From: Saccharothrix ecbatanensis
GTDB taxonomy: Bacteria; Actinomycetota; Actinomycetes; Mycobacteriales; Pseudonocardiaceae
Reading direction: 5' to 3'
Assembly: GCF_014205015.1 (NCBI RefSeq)
Contig: NZ_JACHMO010000001.1
Span: 7,130,001 to 7,194,000, forward strand
Length of the DNA stretch: 64,000 nucleotides
Shown: positions 18,287-25,725 of the stretch, piece after piece
How positions within the stretch are numbered: position 1 is the stretch's first letter
Layout: each line of letters opens with the position of its first letter
Notes under the pieces: generated by a model
Told to the model about the DNA's origin: nothing
Seen by the model: only the letters and a program-made list of their open reading frames with translations
The model's database searches: none
Made by a program: the position numbers and the translations under genes

Positions 18287-19036
18287 TCACCACGGACGTC
18301 GACCGGAGATGCCGCCGGGCGCCATGAGGCGCGCTTCGATGTCGTCGAACCACCGCGTGAGCTCACCCGGGGTGAACTCCCACGCTTCGGTGCCCCCGAC
18401 CGCCGCGTGCACGGCAGTGGGTTCGTCGCAGTCCGCGAGGGAGCCGGCGATCCGCATCGCGTTCCGGACCCCCGGCGACGGGACGAAGTCCTCGGGCGGC
18501 CATTCGACGGCCGTGTCGCCGACGGGCAGCGGGTGGTCGACCGAAGGGTCGGCGAAGGCGGTGCCCTGGGCCGTTCGGGGTGACGGGTGGTCGACCGAAG
18601 GTTCGGCGAAGGCGGTGCGCTGGGCCGTTCGGGGTGGCGGGTGGTCGACCGAAGGTTCGGCGAAGGCGGTGCGCTGGGCCGTTCGGGGTGGCGGGTGGTC
18701 GACCGAAGGTTCGGCGAAGGCGGTGCGCTGGGCCGTTCGGGGTGGCGGGTGGAAGGAGTTCCAGGTGTCGGTGCGCGGGACGTCGAACGCGGGTGTCGCG
18801 GGTTGGGCCGAGTAGGCCGGGTACCGGGTGCGCTCGGCTGGCGGTGGTCGGACCGGGAGGCCCACGACGGCGGATTTCCATTGCCGCAAGCGGACTTTCA
18901 GCGGCGACGGCGCGCGGTGGCGTGCCCGGCACGTCGTCGGGGTCAGCATGGCGATGAGGAAGTCGAGGACTCTGGCAGTGGCTCGGCGGAGGGCGTGGAG
19001 AGCCACGATTTCCGGCGTGGGGACCATCGTTGTCAT
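18287..19036 (-). CDS. Unknown protein with four 18-residue tandem repeats
   Basis: A 249-residue protein that I do not recognise. The N-terminal part (about 1-70) is basic with a hydrophobic stretch ARVLDFLIAML. The middle consists of four tandem copies of HPPPRTAQRTAFAEPSVD (18 residues), the last two copies slightly diverged. The C-terminal part (about 170-249) contains AWEFTPGELTRWFDDIE. The ATG at 19036 is the first of two close ATGs. It is flanked by T7SS-related and purine genes. Coding status is supported by the clean frame through the repeats, but the function is unknown. Confidence 0.55.
   Translation of the reverse strand: MTTMVPTPEIVALHALRRATARVLDFLIAMLTPTTCRARHRAPSPLKVRLRQWKSAVVGLPVRPPPAERTRYPAYSAQPATPAFDVPRTDTWNSFHPPPRTAQRTAFAEPSVDHPPPRTAQRTAFAEPSVDHPPPRTAQRTAFAEPSVDHPSPRTAQGTAFADPSVDHPLPVGDTAVEWPPEDFVPSPGVRNAMRIAGSLADCDEPTAVHAAVGGTEAWEFTPGELTRWFDDIEARLMAPGGISGRRPW
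18531..18752. repeat. 54-bp coding minisatellite, four copies
   Basis: Four head-to-tail 54-bp units start at 18531, 18585, 18639 and 18693, followed by 6 bp of a fifth. The unit length is a multiple of three, so the frame of the host gene is kept. Copies two to four are almost identical, indicating recent expansion. Confidence 0.95.
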
Positions 19037-19196
19037 GTGTCTATGGTCGAACTGGCGTTCGACGCCGGCAAGGTCACCTTCGAGTGATCTCCAACGGGGG
19101 AGTTTTTTGGGCCTTTTGGCCAGTGGGGCGTGGGAACCGAAGATGATGAACGCGCGTCGCACTCGAAGCGGCTAGCGGCACGGAGGGTGGGAAATC

Positions 19197-19511
19197 GTGT
19201 TCGGTGTGCAACCAGAGACGCTGCGCGCGGCGTCGAAGCAGTTCCACGACGGCGCGGACGCGGCCGGGGACGGTGCTGAGCTGATCTCGATGCTCAGGCT
19301 GGACGCCGACGCGCTGGGGCAGGTGCCGGCGGCGGCGGAGTTCGTCGACGCGCTGGCCAAGTGGTCCGGTGAGCAGTCGGACGACCTGCGCCGCGGCAGC
19401 GCCTGGTACCACGACGCCGGTGACGGCCTCACCGAGAACGCCGACACCTACCAGCGCGCGGACGACGACTCGACCAGCTCGTTCCGCGGCATCGAAGGGG
19501 GCACGGCGTGA
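19197..19511 (+). CDS. WXG100/EspC-like type VII secretion target
   Basis: A 104-residue, largely helical protein (residues 1-95 mostly helix-forming) beginning FGVQPETLRAASKQFHDGAD, the pattern of the EspC/T7SS excreted-protein family. There is no cysteine and no signal peptide. The GTG start follows GGAGGGTGGG. Its stop overlaps the start of the DUF1023 hydrolase gene (GTGA), so it is probably the secretion partner or chaperone of that protein. Export through an ESX-type system encoded elsewhere is inferred. Confidence 0.75.
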   Translation: MFGVQPETLRAASKQFHDGADAAGDGAELISMLRLDADALGQVPAAAEFVDALAKWSGEQSDDLRRGSAWYHDAGDGLTENADTYQRADDDSTSSFRGIEGGTA

Positions 19512-21490
19512 GCTACACCGACCCCGAGGTGCTGTACGGCCAACTGGCCGCTGGCGACGCCGGCCGTGTCGCCGCCGCCGCCGACCCCATCACCGGCGCG
19601 ATGAGCGCCGTCAGCCGCGCGGGCGAGTCCGTGGCCGGCGGCGGCGCCACCGCGACGTCCAGCTGGCAGGGCGACACGGCGACCGGTTTCGGCGCCCGTG
19701 CCGAGCTGTCCGTGAAGTCCGCGACCGTGGCCGGTGAACGGCTCGGCGCGGGTGCGGACATCGTCCAGGCCGCCTCCCGCGCGTACACGCAGATGCGCGG
19801 CAGCGCGGACCAGCTGATCGACTTCTGGCGCGGCCGGTCGCCCGCGTTGGACGAGGCGCAGACCCGTGACCTGGCCAACCGCGTCAACCAGCAGCTGAAC
19901 ACCGTCAAGTCGAGCTACGAGGGCGTGCTGCGGCAGTACGCGAGCGCGCTGACCACCGTCCGGCCGGGGTTCGAGGAGACTGCGGGCAAGGACACCGGCT
20001 GGAGCACCGCCGTAGCCGCCACCCGCACCAACGCCACCGTGCCCGCGCCGGGGACCGACCCGAAGCAGGTCGCCGCGTGGTGGAAGTCGTTGACGCCGGA
20101 GCAGCAGGCCGAGCTGCTCCGCACCAACTTCCAGGAACTCGGCCAACTCCGCGGCCTCCCGTCCGAGGTCCTGGACCAGGCCAACCGCTTGCGCATCGAC
20201 GATGACATCCAGCGGTTCGGCGAGCAGCGCGACCAGCTCGACGGGCAGATGGCCGAGCGGGCGCGGGAGTTGGGTCTCGACCCGAACAACTCCGACGACA
20301 TGACCGCGCTCATGAACGACTCGCAGTACGCGTCGCTCAGCGAGCAGCGGCAGGAAGCCGCCACCAAGGCCGAGAACGCCGAGAAGGCCCAGGGCAGCCT
20401 TGCGAACGCGCAGGACATCGCCGGGGAAAAGGGTTGGCAAGCGAGCGACGTCCGTGTGCTCGCCTACGACCCGTACGGCCCGCGCGGTGACGGCGGCATG
20501 GCGATCGCGTACGGCAACCCGGACACGGCGGACAACCTCGCGGTCTGCGTTCCCGGCACCGGTTCCGACCTGGGCAGCTTCGGCCTGAGCCAGGCGGCGA
20601 ACCTGCGCGAGCAGATGGGCGCCGACGGCAACGCCACGATCCAGTGGCTCGGCTACGACGCGCCCGGCTGGGCCGTCGGCGAGGTGGACAACCCGGCCCA
20701 GGCCCGTGAGGGCGGGGCGAACCTGGTCGCCGACGTCAACGGCTACCGCGCCGCCGCCGAGGCCGCGGGCAACGACCCGCACGTGACCGTGATCGGCCAC
20801 TCCTACGGCTCCACGACCGTGGGCTATGCGGGCATGAACGGCTTGGCGGCGGACGACATCGCGTTCGTCGGCTCGCCGGGTGTGGGTGCTTCGAACGTCG
20901 ACCAGCTCTCTGCCGGCCCCGGTCACGTCTACGTCGGCGCCACCGAGCACGACCCGGTCGTGCAGGGCACGAGTTCGGACTGGTTCACCGAGGACGGCTC
21001 CTCGACCGGCCCGTACGACGACCGGTTCGGCGCCACGACCTTCGGCACCACCGACGGGACTTCCCTGCTGGGCGCGCACTCGCAGTACTACGCGGAAGGT
21101 TCGGAGTCGGTGCAGAACCTCGCCAGGATCGCGACCGGCGACGGCGGGTCGGTGACCCGGCAGGAGTGGGACGAAAACCCGCTCGGCCCGTCGCTGCCCG
21201 GCTCGGACATCCCGGTCGTCGGCCCGGCGATCGACCTCGTCAGCGGCACGGCCGTGGGTGCGGCGGACCTGGTGGTCGACGCCGGAACCGGGCTCTACAA
21301 CGCCGGCGCGGACCTGGTGAACGGCCGCTGGTCCGACGCGGGCAACGGTCTGGTCGACACCGGCACCGAGATCCTCAACGACGCCGGTGACGTGGTCGTC
21401 GGCGCCGTCGGTGACGTGACCGAGTTCGGTCGGGACGCGTGGGAGGGCGCCGGCAACGCGTGGGACAGCACCGTCGGGTCCTGGTTCTAG
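19508..21490 (+). CDS. DUF1023 alpha/beta hydrolase with N-terminal WXG-like helical domain
   Basis: A 660-residue protein. The N-terminal 150 residues are helical and contain TSSWQGDTATGF, a WXG-type motif. A helical linker (200-310) follows, then the DUF1023 alpha/beta hydrolase domain with nucleophile elbow VIGHSYGS (about 429-436), a probable acid in ATEHDPVV and a probable His in LGAHSQYY. The C-terminal tail (550-660) is Gly/Asp-rich with repeated DAGT- and NAG-like segments. It is coupled to the small T7SS target upstream. It is likely an exported lipase/esterase-type effector, and the substrate is unknown. Confidence 0.82.
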   Translation: MSYTDPEVLYGQLAAGDAGRVAAAADPITGAMSAVSRAGESVAGGGATATSSWQGDTATGFGARAELSVKSATVAGERLGAGADIVQAASRAYTQMRGSADQLIDFWRGRSPALDEAQTRDLANRVNQQLNTVKSSYEGVLRQYASALTTVRPGFEETAGKDTGWSTAVAATRTNATVPAPGTDPKQVAAWWKSLTPEQQAELLRTNFQELGQLRGLPSEVLDQANRLRIDDDIQRFGEQRDQLDGQMAERARELGLDPNNSDDMTALMNDSQYASLSEQRQEAATKAENAEKAQGSLANAQDIAGEKGWQASDVRVLAYDPYGPRGDGGMAIAYGNPDTADNLAVCVPGTGSDLGSFGLSQAANLREQMGADGNATIQWLGYDAPGWAVGEVDNPAQAREGGANLVADVNGYRAAAEAAGNDPHVTVIGHSYGSTTVGYAGMNGLAADDIAFVGSPGVGASNVDQLSAGPGHVYVGATEHDPVVQGTSSDWFTEDGSSTGPYDDRFGATTFGTTDGTSLLGAHSQYYAEGSESVQNLARIATGDGGSVTRQEWDENPLGPSLPGSDIPVVGPAIDLVSGTAVGAADLVVDAGTGLYNAGADLVNGRWSDAGNGLVDTGTEILNDAGDVVVGAVGDVTEFGRDAWEGAGNAWDSTVGSWF

Positions 21491-21494
21491 CCGC

Positions 21495-21836
21495 TCACGG
21501 CTTCCGGCACGGCCCGACTTCGGACTCGGGCTCAAGGCCGTCGAGGTTGTTCTTCTCGTCCTGGCGAACCTCGCAGATCACCACGTCACCGACCTTGATC
21601 CCCGCCGGGAACTGGTCGATCTCCGCGGACGCCTTGTTCAGCGGCACGAGGGCGTCCGGATCGTCTTGGTCGAGAGCCATCACGACGCGCGGAGGGGAGG
21701 TGTGTCCGGGCGTCACCTGTCGCTCAGGAGTGATGCTGGTGACCTTGAACCGGACTTCCTCTTCCCACGAGTTGCTGCAACCGACGAGGAGAGCCCCGGC
21801 CGCGAGAACCGCGACACACGCCTTGAGCGCCTTCAC
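21495..21836 (-). CDS. Small lipoprotein of unknown function
   Basis: A 113-residue protein starting with GTG at 21836. The signal peptide is KALKACVAVLAAGALLVGC, with lipobox LVGC placing the lipidated Cys near residue 19. The mature part contains RFKVTSITPERQ and GIKVGDVVICEVRQ, an OB-like beta-rich pattern. It may be a surface-attached protein. It converges with the DUF1023 gene 4 bp away and sits 14 bp from the SCP gene on the same strand. Confidence 0.7.
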   Translation of the reverse strand: MKALKACVAVLAAGALLVGCSNSWEEEVRFKVTSITPERQVTPGHTSPPRVVMALDQDDPDALVPLNKASAEIDQFPAGIKVGDVVICEVRQDEKNNLDGLEPESEVGPCRKP

Positions 21837-21850
21837 ACGATCGAGCTTAG

Positions 21851-22228
21851 CTAGAAGCGGAGGACGGGGAGGAGGGTTGAGAGATCGGCCCTGCTGCCCG
21901 ACGCGGTGACCCTGGCGGTGTCCAGGGCTTCCGTCCACCCCAACCTGCCCACGGCCAGCTCCAGCCACGTGCGCGGGTCGGTTTCGATCACGTTGGGTGG
22001 TGTCCCACGGGTGTGGCGAGGGCCCGCCACGCACTGCACGGCGGCGAACGGCGGCACCCGCACCTCCACGCTGCGGCCCGGGGCGACCTGCTCCAACGTC
22101 CGCAACGTCAAGCGCACCGCCGCGGCCAGGACAGGGCGGGACGGCTGGTCCGACTCGCCGGCCAGCCAGGGCAGCACGGCCTCGACCGCGGCGCGCAGTT
22201 CGTGGGGGTCGACGGGTTTGGACGGCAT
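21851..22228 (-). CDS. Sterol carrier family protein
   Basis: A 125-residue protein with PHELRAAVEAVLPWLAG at the N-terminus and VEVRVPPFAAVQCV followed by VIETDPRTWLELAVGRLGW, the pattern of the small actinobacterial SCP-like proteins that normally precede purF (for example the gene beside purF in Mycobacterium tuberculosis). Here about 4.5 kb of other genes separate it from purF, although orientation is the same. It is the expected syntenic partner displaced by an insertion. Its biochemical role is unknown. Confidence 0.78.
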   Translation of the reverse strand: MPSKPVDPHELRAAVEAVLPWLAGESDQPSRPVLAAAVRLTLRTLEQVAPGRSVEVRVPPFAAVQCVAGPRHTRGTPPNVIETDPRTWLELAVGRLGWTEALDTARVTASGSRADLSTLLPVLRF

Positions 22229-22286
22229 CCGCTCAGGTTAACGCCAACGGGCTGTCCATAATGGACAGAACAGGATCAGAACAGGA

Positions 22287-23093
22287 TCAGATCTTCGCGG
22301 AACGCACGGCTTCGCCGAGCAGTTCTTCCAGCTGGTGCGCCAGCCGGCGGGAATCGGTCGGGGTGAACGTGCTCCACGGCTCCGACCCGCTCGTCGCACG
22401 CCGTTGCTGGAGGTAACGCCCTTCCTCCGTGTCGAAGAACGCGACCACGCGATCCGGTCGGCACCGTTTGCCGTACTTGTCCCGGGCCGCCGCGCCGAAG
22501 TTCCCCGTGTGCACGAGACCGGTGAACATCTTCACCAGCGTGACGGCGTCCTCCTGCCGCACCCCGAACTCCCGCAACGAGTTCTCCAGGCTCTTCGGCG
22601 AACCGTCGGACTTCTTGACCGCCGCTTCCAGATCGGCGCTGGGCATCGTCACCGAGTGCCCGGTCCCGGCCGGGTGCGCGGGCAGCGCGCCCAGCACGGC
22701 CGACGGCAGGCCACCGCCCGCCGCGCGCCTGAACGTCAACCGGTTGTCCGTCAACGTGGCCACCGCGCCGAAGTCGCCGTTCGCCACGGCCAGCACCCGC
22801 ACGCTCTTGCCGATCCACACGCGACCGTCGAGCTCGCGCTCGGGCCGGGAGAACAGGCGCAGCAGGTAGTCCAGCTCCGGGTGCAGGCCGGTCGGCCCGC
22901 CGAGCCCCCGCGCGCCGATGTTCGCCCACACGCGCCGTTCCAGCTCGGCGCGCTCCTGGTGGGTCTTGCCGGGCGAGGGCACCTTGATGACCAGCGGCAT
23001 CTGCCCGAGGTCCAGGCGCTCCCAGAGCACGTCGAACTCCTCGGCGGCGAGCTCGATCGGCTCCCGCTCGGCAGGCCCCCCGAAATACGTCAC
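22287..23093 (-). CDS. EspG family ESX secretion-associated protein
   Basis: A protein of about 268 residues. EspG proteins are cytosolic chaperones that bind PE/PPE-type substrates of type VII secretion. Family patterns visible are IELAAEEFDVLWERLDLG, PLVIKVPSPGKTHQER, and the C-terminal DTEEGRYLQQRRATS and WSTFTPTDSRRLAHQLEELL. The GTG at 23093 follows GGGGAT. An in-frame ATG at 23117 would add 8 residues. It is last in the order DUF3558, WXG, PPE-like, EspG on the minus strand. The paralog at 57052 shares the same ending. Confidence 0.85.
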   Translation of the reverse strand: MTYFGGPAEREPIELAAEEFDVLWERLDLGQMPLVIKVPSPGKTHQERAELERRVWANIGARGLGGPTGLHPELDYLLRLFSRPERELDGRVWIGKSVRVLAVANGDFGAVATLTDNRLTFRRAAGGGLPSAVLGALPAHPAGTGHSVTMPSADLEAAVKKSDGSPKSLENSLREFGVRQEDAVTLVKMFTGLVHTGNFGAAARDKYGKRCRPDRVVAFFDTEEGRYLQQRRATSGSEPWSTFTPTDSRRLAHQLEELLGEAVRSAKI

Positions 23094-23122
23094 CCGATAT
23101 CCCCGTCCCCTGAACACCGGAC

Positions 23123-23156
23123 GACGGGCCCGCGCCGGAATCGACGCGAGCCCGTC
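23123..23156 (-). terminator. Weak hairpin between PPE-like and EspG genes
   Basis: GACGGGC (23123-23129) can pair with GCCCGTC (23150-23156) across a 20-nt loop in the short gap between the two genes. It could attenuate EspG expression relative to its substrate. Confidence 0.25.
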
Positions 23157-23166
23157 CTCCGGACGA

Positions 23167-24501
23167 TCACTGCTGCGGCGCTTCGCCGATCACCGGCGGC
23201 GCGACGAGCCGGTCGTCGCCGAACACGTCGTTCGTCTCGACCAGGTAGTCGGCTGCCTTGTGCTCGATGTCGTCCTCGCCGTTGCCGCCCTGGGCGCCGG
23301 CCATGCCACCGGCCATGCCCGCGCCGCCCGCACCCGGACGACCGGCGGCGCCGGGGCCACCCGCGCCGGGACCGAACCCGCCGGGACCCGCCACACCACC
23401 GCGACCGGGCAGACCGGCCGGGTTACTGGCGCCGGGCATACCGCCGGGACCACCGGGCATTCCGGGCATACCACCCGGCATACCGGGACGCATGCCGTTG
23501 GGACCACCGGGGCCACCGGGCATGCCCGGCATACCGGGACGCGGACCGTTCGGCACACCCGGACGCGGACCCTGGACAGGCCCGGTCGGAACCCTCGGCG
23601 GGACCTGCGGGCCGGTGGTCGGGGGCTTCGGCGGGGTCCAGGCCGGTGGCGGGAACGCCATGGGCGGCTTGGCGGTCGGGACGGGCTGGTTCACCGGCGG
23701 CGTGAACGTCGGTGGAGGCGTCGGCGGCGTGCCGGTCGGCGGGGGCGCCCACGAGGTGTGGGTGGTGCCGCCCGGCGTGCCGGGGATCTGGTTGACCGGG
23801 GCGACGGGCGTGCCGGTCGGCGGGGGCGCCCACGACGTGTTCGTGGTGCCACCCTTGTCGCTCGGCGACGTCCACGTCGGCGTGTTGTTGTAGCTCGCGC
23901 TCGTGTTGTTGTACTCGCCCGCGCCCGCCGGCGGCGGAGTGTCGACCACGACCTTCGGCGGCGGGACGAACTTGCCCAGCGTGTCGGCGTTCCACTCGCT
24001 GCTGGACTGGTAGTTGTTCATCACCTCGACGGCCTTGGCCTCGGCGTTGTCCTGCGCCGCTTCCTGCCGCTCGTGGTCCTGCTGCTGCTGGATGACGTGC
24101 ATCATGCCGACCGGACCGGTCAGCCCGCCGACGATCGCGTCACCGATGGACGGCGCCTCGGTCGTCACCGGCAGCGGCTCGGGCATCTCCTTGCGGGCGT
24201 TCGCGATGTAGTCCGCCTGCAACTGGGCGGACGTCTCCATCGTGCTGGAACCCTGCTGGGCGTCCTCCGCCCACGCAGCGAGCGGCGACAGCGTGGCCGT
24301 CGTGGTGTCGGCGGCGTCGCCTTCCCAGCTCGCGCCGAGCTTGGCGAGCCCTTCCTTGATCGAGACGTCGATCTCGCCCAGGGCCTCGGACAACCCCTTC
24401 CAGGAGTCCTCCAGCGGCCGGGACGCGGCAACGCCCGGACCCTCGTTGATCATGCGGTGCAGATCGGGGTGGGCATACCCGCGCCAGCGGTGGTCACCCA
24501 T
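23167..24501 (-). CDS. PPE-like type VII secretion substrate, proline/glycine-rich
   Basis: A 444-residue protein. The first 150 residues form a PPE/WXG-like helical domain with GASWEGDAADTTTATLSP (W near residue 58). Residues 170-400 are Pro/Gly-rich, with a repeated SWAPPPTGTP and many PGMPG/GMPGG units. The C-terminal 35 residues end YLVETNDVFGDDRLVAPPV-I, a motif shared with the PPE-like protein at 57821. It is probably exported with the WXG protein upstream and chaperoned by EspG downstream. The role at the cell surface is unknown. Confidence 0.8.
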   Translation of the reverse strand: MGDHRWRGYAHPDLHRMINEGPGVAASRPLEDSWKGLSEALGEIDVSIKEGLAKLGASWEGDAADTTTATLSPLAAWAEDAQQGSSTMETSAQLQADYIANARKEMPEPLPVTTEAPSIGDAIVGGLTGPVGMMHVIQQQQDHERQEAAQDNAEAKAVEVMNNYQSSSEWNADTLGKFVPPPKVVVDTPPPAGAGEYNNTSASYNNTPTWTSPSDKGGTTNTSWAPPPTGTPVAPVNQIPGTPGGTTHTSWAPPPTGTPPTPPPTFTPPVNQPVPTAKPPMAFPPPAWTPPKPPTTGPQVPPRVPTGPVQGPRPGVPNGPRPGMPGMPGGPGGPNGMRPGMPGGMPGMPGGPGGMPGASNPAGLPGRGGVAGPGGFGPGAGGPGAAGRPGAGGAGMAGGMAGAQGGNGEDDIEHKAADYLVETNDVFGDDRLVAPPVIGEAPQQ

Positions 24502-24536
24502 AGTGCTCGCCCCCCTCGGGTGCGTAGGTCAGCAGG

Positions 24537-24929
24537 TCAGCCGTTGTGGACGCGTCCCCAGGACGCGGTGTTGTCGCCTTCGACGCGCCGGTAATCGGCT
24601 TCGATGGCGGTGAGCTGGTCGACCACGCCCTTGAGCTGCTCGCGGTACGCCTTGAGCGCCACCACGCCGGCCGTGTCACCGGACTGGAAAGTGTCCTGGT
24701 TGAACCGCTCGGCGGTCTCGTTGCTCACCGGGTCGCCTGCCCAGGGCCTGGCCTGGAGCTGCGTCATCGCATCGGAGAGCTTCGTGTCGAGCTGGTCCAA
24801 CGCCCTGACGAACACCTCACGCGCGGCCGGGATCGCCGACGGATCGATGCTGAGCTTCCGCTGCGCACCGGCGTAGTCGGGCAGCGTCGTCGGCGTCGAT
24901 CCTCCGCCACCACCATCCGCGATGAACAC
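24537..24929 (-). CDS. WXG100-like type VII secretion protein
   Basis: A 130-residue helical protein with a glycine-rich start (FIADGGGGG) and two long helices, the second being GVVALKAYREQLKGVVDQLT. A TQLQARPWAGDPVS turn holds the W-x-G-like motif (PWAGD). The GTG at 24929 is set by GAGGAGGGG just upstream. It lies 35 bp before the PPE-like gene and is a likely secretion partner. Confidence 0.72.
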   Translation of the reverse strand: MFIADGGGGGSTPTTLPDYAGAQRKLSIDPSAIPAAREVFVRALDQLDTKLSDAMTQLQARPWAGDPVSNETAERFNQDTFQSGDTAGVVALKAYREQLKGVVDQLTAIEADYRRVEGDNTASWGRVHNG

Positions 24930-25038
24930 GGCACACCCCTCCTCAGTGCTGCACATACCCCAGCGTGTGCATCTGGGATGACTTTAGCTCTGATGTACGA
25001 CACGAGTGAGCGGTTCCCTCTGCAAAGGGGAAAGTTTT

Positions 25039-25626
25039 CTACTTGCTCACATTGGCCACGACGGCCGCCGCGACCGGCTGGACGACCTGGCACAGCGTCG
25101 TCATGTCGGTCTCGCCCACGCTGCTCGCCCGCACGTCGACCACCTGGCCGTCGGAGACGTCCACCGCGACGGAGCAGGAGACGCCGAGCTCGGTGGTCGA
25201 CTCGGTCATCAGCGCGGGGAAGCCGCCGACCTCCAGCTTCGTCACCTTGCCCGCGGACTTGGCGTAGTCGTCGACGCCCGCGGTGGAGTCGGTGATGAGG
25301 CCGACGAAGTACTTCCGGTCGTCGCGGCTGATCGTGCAGCTCTCTTTGTCCGGCACGCCACCCGGCTGCGGCGGCCGGTCCAGGCCGAACTCCAAGCGCT
25401 GCGGCTCAGTCAGCAGCGTGCACGGGTCGACGGCCTCGATGTTGATCGTCTTCGGGCGCTTGACCGGCTCTTTCGAGGTCGAGGACGAGGACGGCCTGCC
25501 CGACTTGGACGTCTGGCCGGCGGTGGTCGTCGGCGTCGAACCACCGGCGTTGGCGTTCCCGTCCGTGGATTGCGAGCAGCCCCCGAGCAGGGCCAGAGCG
25601 GCGATGAGCGGCACGACACGGCGCAT
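25039..25626 (-). CDS. DUF3558 lipoprotein
   Basis: A 195-residue lipoprotein. The signal peptide MRRVVPLIAALALLGGC has lipobox LLGGC, then a Ser/Thr-rich linker (20-55). The DUF3558 domain follows, with DPCTLLTEPQRLEFG, ESCTISRDD and the conserved ETDMTTLCQVV ending. TACGTT lies 7 bp before the ATG on the minus strand, so the message may be leaderless. It heads the WXG, PPE-like, EspG set. A paralog heads or accompanies the second cluster at 59120. Confidence 0.85.
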   Translation of the reverse strand: MRRVVPLIAALALLGGCSQSTDGNANAGGSTPTTTAGQTSKSGRPSSSSTSKEPVKRPKTINIEAVDPCTLLTEPQRLEFGLDRPPQPGGVPDKESCTISRDDRKYFVGLITDSTAGVDDYAKSAGKVTKLEVGGFPALMTESTTELGVSCSVAVDVSDGQVVDVRASSVGETDMTTLCQVVQPVAAAVVANVSK

Positions 25627-25725
25627 GGGGCCTAACGTATCGGATCGACGTCACCCGTAAGACGACTTGCGGACAACGCGCTCGACAGCGCGCACGGTCA
25701 AACGCGGGTACGTAGCCTCGGCGAG

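Noticed and set aside
18580..18957. Plus-strand frames through the 54-bp repeats
   Set aside because: The repeat length keeps all six frames open. The minus-strand frame has a start, non-repeat ends and ordinary composition.
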